From Gallionellaceae bacterium (GTDB lineage Bacteria > Pseudomonadota > Gammaproteobacteria > Burkholderiales > Gallionellaceae), in NCBI GenBank assembly GCA_003151655.1, contig PLYB01000158.1:1-6935 (forward strand): 6,935 bases of DNA, read 5' to 3'. Numbering within the stretch: the stretch's first letter is position 1; each line of letters starts with the position of its first letter. This document shows positions 4,142 to 6,935 of the stretch, piece after piece. The position numbers and the translations under genes were made by a program. The notes beneath the pieces were generated by a model. That model ran no database searches and was not told the origin of the DNA. It saw only the letters and a list, made by a program, of their open reading frames with translations.

Positions 4142-5350
4142 ATGAAAAATGAAGATAGCCCCGCACTTCCTCTGGATGACGTTCATCAAAACCCCGGGAT
4201 TAATCCCGGCATCTTGCACGAAGCCCCAGTCGCCAATACGATTGATGAATCATTCACCAGCCATGAAAGTCGTTTCTTGCGCATCAATGTCTCGATTTGC
4301 ACACTGGCGATCATTGCCTTTGTGGCCGCGATGTATTTGGCGCAAGCTTTTTTTCTCCCCTTGTTGATCGGGATACTGGCAAGCTATACGCTCAGCCCCG
4401 TGGTGGACTTTCTCAATAGGCTGCATATACCGCGTGCCGTCGGCGCAGCTTTGGTAGTAGCGGTTTTGATCGGGGCGTTGTCTTGGCTCGCTCTTTCATT
4501 AAGCAGCGAAGCTACCGCGATGATTGAAAAACTTCCAGATGCCACGCGTAAGCTAAGGCAACACTTGAGCGACATTCGCCCCATGAACCAAAGCGCATTG
4601 CAAAATATGCAGGAAGCCGCCAATCAACTTGAGGGCGCAGCGGCGGACGCACGCAAAAAACCGGAAACACCGGTAGTTTCCAACCTTTCAAGCGAGCCTA
4701 GCGGCTGGTTACAAGATTTCGTACTTAGACAATCGTTTTTACTATTTTCTGTCATTGCACAAGCGCCGATTGTTTTGCTGCTCACCTATTTTCTACTCGC
4801 ATCCGGGGCGCATTTTCGCCGTAAACTGGTTCAATTTGTCGGCCCATCGCTGGAACGAAAAAAAGATGCAGTGCGCATGCTTGATGAGATCGACATGCAA
4901 ATCCAGCTATATTTACTTTCTATGCTCGTGGCCAGTTTATTGGTAGGCATTGCTACCTGGCTTGGCTTCAAAGCACTCGGCATGGAACAAGCGGGGATTT
5001 GGGGCGTTATCGCGGGACTGCTCCAATTCATTCCTTATCTTGGACCGGCATTAACAGCAATATCTAGCGGCATCGCAAGTTTCCTGCAATTCGGCTCCTT
5101 GCTCACTGCACTAACCACAGCCAGTGTCGCGCTAATGATTTCGGCAGCTATCGGATTAGCGTTTACCACTTGGTTGCAAAGCCGCTTTGCGCATATAAAC
5201 GCGGCAGTACTATTTATTGCTTTATTGTTTTTTGCCTGGCTTTGGGGGGTCTGGGGACTGCTTCTCGGCGCGCCTCTGGTCGCCATCATCAAAGTTATTT
5301 GTGACAGAGTCGATTCCCTTAAATCTGTAGGGGAGTTACTCGGTCGTTAA
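4142..5350 (+). CDS. AI-2E family (PerM/YdiK-like) membrane transporter
   Basis: This 402-residue inner-membrane protein belongs to the AI-2E transporter family (PF01594), whose members include TqsA, YdiK and PerM. Actual substrates vary and are mostly unproven. A hydrophilic N-terminus (1-48) is followed by helices at about 50-91 and 98-120. A periplasm-sized soluble segment of about 75 residues (122-196) follows, and then the C-terminal helices at about 198-222, 255-277, 283-303, 318-345 and 352-385. Family landmarks are AGLLQFIPYLGPALTA (291-306) and WLWGVWGLLLGAPLVAIIK (367-385). Length and helix pattern are normal. ATG 4142 has only a poor AAGAA site upstream; later starts would cut into the conserved part. 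It lies downstream of the diguanylate cyclase and ends at a probable terminator (5363-5400). AI-2 export should not be assumed from the family name. Confidence 0.92.
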   Translation: MKNEDSPALPLDDVHQNPGINPGILHEAPVANTIDESFTSHESRFLRINVSICTLAIIAFVAAMYLAQAFFLPLLIGILASYTLSPVVDFLNRLHIPRAVGAALVVAVLIGALSWLALSLSSEATAMIEKLPDATRKLRQHLSDIRPMNQSALQNMQEAANQLEGAAADARKKPETPVVSNLSSEPSGWLQDFVLRQSFLLFSVIAQAPIVLLLTYFLLASGAHFRRKLVQFVGPSLERKKDAVRMLDEIDMQIQLYLLSMLVASLLVGIATWLGFKALGMEQAGIWGVIAGLLQFIPYLGPALTAISSGIASFLQFGSLLTALTTASVALMISAAIGLAFTTWLQSRFAHINAAVLFIALLFFAWLWGVWGLLLGAPLVAIIKVICDRVDSLKSVGELLGR

Positions 5351-5362
5351 CAGTGCTGAATC

Positions 5363-5400
5363 CCAGCGGAGGCGCCTAGCCTCATAGCTGGCTCTGTTTT
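5363..5400 (+). terminator. Probable intrinsic terminator after the AI-2E family gene
   Basis: CCAGC (5363-5367) pairs with GCTGG (5387-5391), and inside it GAGGC (5369-5373) pairs with GCCTC (5379-5383) around loop GCCTA. Small internal bulges separate the two stems. CTCTGTTTT follows. It lies 13 nt past the stop codon at 5350. The short T-run makes it moderate rather than strong. Confidence 0.55.
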
Positions 5401-5522
5401 CCCCCTCTGTTCGTTGGCTATCTTTTTTCTTAATTCCTTATCATTCACCTCAAGTATCGGCGAATATTGCCGTAACTAACTTACAGGGGTTGCGCAGGTG
5501 ATTTGATAAACAGGAGGCGGCC

Positions 5523-5663
5523 ATGAAATATCCATTTATGTTTCTGTTCTTTTCAGTATTGGTAGCGACTTTCGTTTTTGTATTGATAGGATCGGCGGCC
5601 TTTGCTGAGATAAAGGAGTTGATTGCAAGTAAAACTGGCGTACGCCGTTTGCCGATGGACTGA
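5523..5663 (+). CDS. 46-residue small membrane or exported protein
   Basis: The ATG at 5523 is preceded by an excellent ribosome site (AGGAGG at 5512-5517, five bases away), and the frame stops at TGA 5661-5663. Residues 1-28 are a single hydrophobic stretch (MKYPFMFLFFSVLVATFVFV then LIGSAAFA). A short amphipathic tail (EIKELIASKTGVRRLPMD) follows. It could be a one-helix inner-membrane microprotein, or a secreted peptide cut after the AFA at 26-28. It has no cysteine and no lipobox. It sits after the AI-2E gene's terminator and 38 nt before another small gene, so it probably starts its own small transcript. No family is recognised; single-helix proteins of this size often modulate larger membrane proteins, but no partner can be named. 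Confidence 0.65.
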   Translation: MKYPFMFLFFSVLVATFVFVLIGSAAFAEIKELIASKTGVRRLPMD

Positions 5664-5701
5664 AATTGCCCCAATCGGCTTATCTGAATGAGGAGACGAT
5701 C

Positions 5702-5854
5702 ATGCTTAAAATATTTCTCACCATGGATCCAGAAACGCGTCGCGGACTTTATGACAACGAAGCGACCTTTCTTGGCATGTTTAACTCAATGAGCGAAGCT
5801 GAAGAAAAGCTTGGAAATATGCTTAATTTTTGCAGCATACGCGCCGCAGTCTAG
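5702..5854 (+). CDS. 50-residue hypothetical protein
   Basis: ATG 5702 has a strong ribosome site (GAGGAG at 5690-5695, six bases upstream), and the frame ends at TAG 5852-5854. The product, beginning MLKIFLTMDPETRRGLYDNE, is soluble and mixed in composition. A helix-prone middle (LGMFNSMSEAEEKLGNMLN) carries five methionines in the second half of the protein and one cysteine (FCSI). It follows the 46-residue membrane protein by 38 nt and precedes hfq by 148 nt. The two small genes are likely co-transcribed. No family is recognised and no function is proposed. An open extension back to 5666 overlaps no ribosome site and is not used. Confidence 0.6.
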   Translation: MLKIFLTMDPETRRGLYDNEATFLGMFNSMSEAEEKLGNMLNFCSIRAAV

Positions 5855-5892
5855 CCGTTTCCAACCATGCACTTGTCAACCGAACGCAGCAT

Positions 5893-5905
5893 CCTGATTT
5901 TCAGG
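5893..5905 (+). repeat. Small inverted repeat upstream of hfq
   Basis: CCTGA-TTT-TCAGG is a perfect 5-bp inverted repeat with a 3-nt loop in the hfq upstream region. A T7 run lies 25 nt further on (about 5930-5936), too far away to make a standard terminator. A TTGTCA (-35-like, 5873-5878) lies 17 nt before GATTTT, but that -10 is poor. The role is unknown; it could be a regulatory site in the hfq leader. Confidence 0.3.
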
Positions 5906-6002
5906 CCAGCAAAGACTCCGAACAACTTTTTTTCGCAGCTCTTCCGTATCTTCCCGTTTTCCAGTAAAGTAAGCATCCCTAAATAACAAGAAGAGCATAG
6001 CT

Positions 6003-6233
6003 ATGAGCGCGAAAGGGCAACAATTACAAGACCCGTTTCTTAATGCATTACGCAAGGAACATGTTCAGGTCGCCATCTATCTGGTCAATGGCATCAAGCT
6101 ACAGGGTCAGGTTGAATCTTTTGATCAATACGTGGTGTTGCTGAAAAATACCGTCACCCAGATGGTATATAAGCATGCCATTTCCACCATCGTTCCTGCA
6201 CGCGCTGTCACCATCCCGTACGACGCTGACTGA
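6003..6233 (+). CDS. hfq: RNA chaperone Hfq
   Basis: Hfq is the hexameric Sm-like protein that stabilises small RNAs and anneals them to mRNAs in the cytoplasm. The 76 residues contain the whole Sm core. The N-terminal proximal-face residues are LQDPFLNALRKEH (8-20), including Q9 and D10. The Sm1 region carries YLVNGIKLQGQVESFDQYVV (26-45), and the Sm2 motif is YKHAISTIVP (56-65), with the U-binding Y56-K57-H58. The lateral rim reads R17-K18-E-H20 rather than the RRER of E. coli, which is usual for betaproteobacteria. The C-terminal tail is very short (ARAVTIPYDAD) and ends in acidic residues, compared with about 102 residues in E. coli. AAGAAGAG precedes ATG 6003. hflX overlaps the stop by one base. 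der, a frequent upstream neighbour, is absent here; small orphan genes take its place. Confidence 0.98.
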   Translation: MSAKGQQLQDPFLNALRKEHVQVAIYLVNGIKLQGQVESFDQYVVLLKNTVTQMVYKHAISTIVPARAVTIPYDAD

Positions 6234-6935
6234 TGTCGCAATTAACAACTGCCCCTAACACGGCGGTATTGGTCAGTCTCAATTTCGGCGCGCCGGATTA
6301 CGCAGAAAGCTTGGAAGAGTTACGTTTGCTGGCCGAAAGTGCCGGTGTAACCACGCTCGCGCTGGTGGAAGGCAAACGGCAACGCCCCGATGCTTCTACG
6401 TTTGCAGGCAGCGGCAAAGTTGATGAGATCGCCGCTATCGTCGAAGAGCTGGAAGTGCCGCTGGTGATTTTCAATCACGATCTGTCTCCCGCGCAGATGC
6501 GCAATCTCACTGCCAAAATTCAAACGCGCGTAATCGACCGTACCATGCTGATCTTGGATATTTTTGCCTTGCGCGCGCAGAGCCACGAAGGCAAAGTACA
6601 GGTCGAACTTGCCCAACTCAAATATCTGTCCACCCGGCTGGTCGGCATGAATATGGACATGGGACAGCAGAAATATGCTGTCGGCGCGCGCGGCCCCGGC
6701 GAAACGCAACTGGAGCTGGATAGGCGCAAGCTTGACCGGCGCGTACAGCTGCTCAATGCGCGCTTGAAACAACTCAAGCGCAATCGCGAGTTGCAACGCA
6801 AAGCACGCAACCGTTCCGACGTGCTGTCGGTATCCATCGTGGGCTACACCAATGCGGGTAAGTCCACGCTGTTCAATCGTTTAACCAACGCCAATGTATA
6901 TGCCGCCAACCAGTTGTTCGCCACGCTGGACACGA
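6233..6935 (+). CDS. hflX: GTPase HflX (partial, N-terminal 234 residues)
   Basis: HflX is a translational GTPase that binds the 50S subunit and splits stalled or heat-damaged ribosomes. The visible part holds the N-terminal HflX domain (about 11-135) with FAGSGKVDEI (58-66), VIFNHDLSPAQMRNL (78-92), RVIDRTMLILDIFALRAQSH (99-118) and EGKVQVELAQL. Then come GPGETQLELDRR (154-165), a helical coiled segment (168-195), the P-loop GYTNAGKST (204-212) and LFATLDT (228-234, switch I region). The frame runs off the right edge. ATG 6233 shares its A with the hfq TGA, so translation is coupled. One segment is odd: residues 138-151 (GMNMDMGQQKYAVG) replace the RGWTHLERQKGGIG of E. coli HflX with no length change. 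The P-loop and GPGETQ are intact, so function is probably kept. Confidence 0.97.
   Translation, partial: MSQLTTAPNTAVLVSLNFGAPDYAESLEELRLLAESAGVTTLALVEGKRQRPDASTFAGSGKVDEIAAIVEELEVPLVIFNHDLSPAQMRNLTAKIQTRVIDRTMLILDIFALRAQSHEGKVQVELAQLKYLSTRLVGMNMDMGQQKYAVGARGPGETQLELDRRKLDRRVQLLNARLKQLKRNRELQRKARNRSDVLSVSIVGYTNAGKSTLFNRLTNANVYAANQLFATLDT

Noticed and set aside
5893..5936. Intrinsic terminator between the 50-residue gene and hfq
   Set aside because: The CCTGA/TCAGG hairpin and the T7 run are separated by about 25 nt, so they do not form one terminator.
6320..6837. Long minus-strand frames (158 and 105 residues) opposite hflX
   Set aside because: They are antisense to a clearly conserved HflX coding sequence and have no family signature or ribosome site.

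Overview
The window looks like a chromosomal segment of a betaproteobacterium. The Hfq core (ALRKEH, FDQYVVLLKN, YKHAISTIVP) and the hfq-hflX order fit that class, and the PAS-GGDEF protein with intermediate base composition suggests the Gallionellaceae/Nitrosomonadales. This family-level placement is inference; no rRNA or marker search could be run.

Layout. (1) 1-91: N-terminus of an unidentified minus-strand gene that runs off the window. (2) 281-882: a type II toxin-antitoxin module of the HI1419/HI1420 (HigBA/RelE-like) type. It has an upstream palindrome, a toxin gene broken by an apparent ~14-nt deletion, and an intact antitoxin. (3) 968-1484: two overlapping minus-strand genes, a 71-residue cysteine-rich zinc-ribbon-like protein followed by an unrecognised protein with an HTH-like segment. 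A palindromic promoter region lies upstream. (4) 1485-1964: a 480-nt stretch without a supported protein gene. It holds a very good minus-strand intrinsic terminator and, just upstream of it, interleaved inverted repeats that look like a structured small RNA. (5) 1965-2378: two small plus-strand genes, a 51-residue hydrophilic protein and a DUF2934 protein. (6) 2579-4033: a PAS-PAS-GGDEF diguanylate cyclase with intact catalytic and inhibitory-site motifs. (7) 4142-5350: an AI-2E/PerM-family membrane protein followed by a probable terminator. (8) 5523-5854: two very small genes with strong Shine-Dalgarno sites, a 46-residue one-helix membrane or exported protein and a 50-residue unrecognised protein. 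(9) 6003-6935: hfq and the first 234 codons of hflX, overlapping by one base.

The right end is a conserved housekeeping operon for post-transcriptional control (Hfq, RNA chaperone; HflX, ribosome-rescue GTPase). The rest looks like accessory sequence: a decayed toxin-antitoxin locus, small orphan genes, and a c-di-GMP signalling gene beside a membrane transporter. The features most worth a second look are the candidate structured RNA at about 1718-1841 (minus), the orphaned antitoxin, the small genes upstream of hfq, and a divergent segment in HflX just before its GPGETQ motif.
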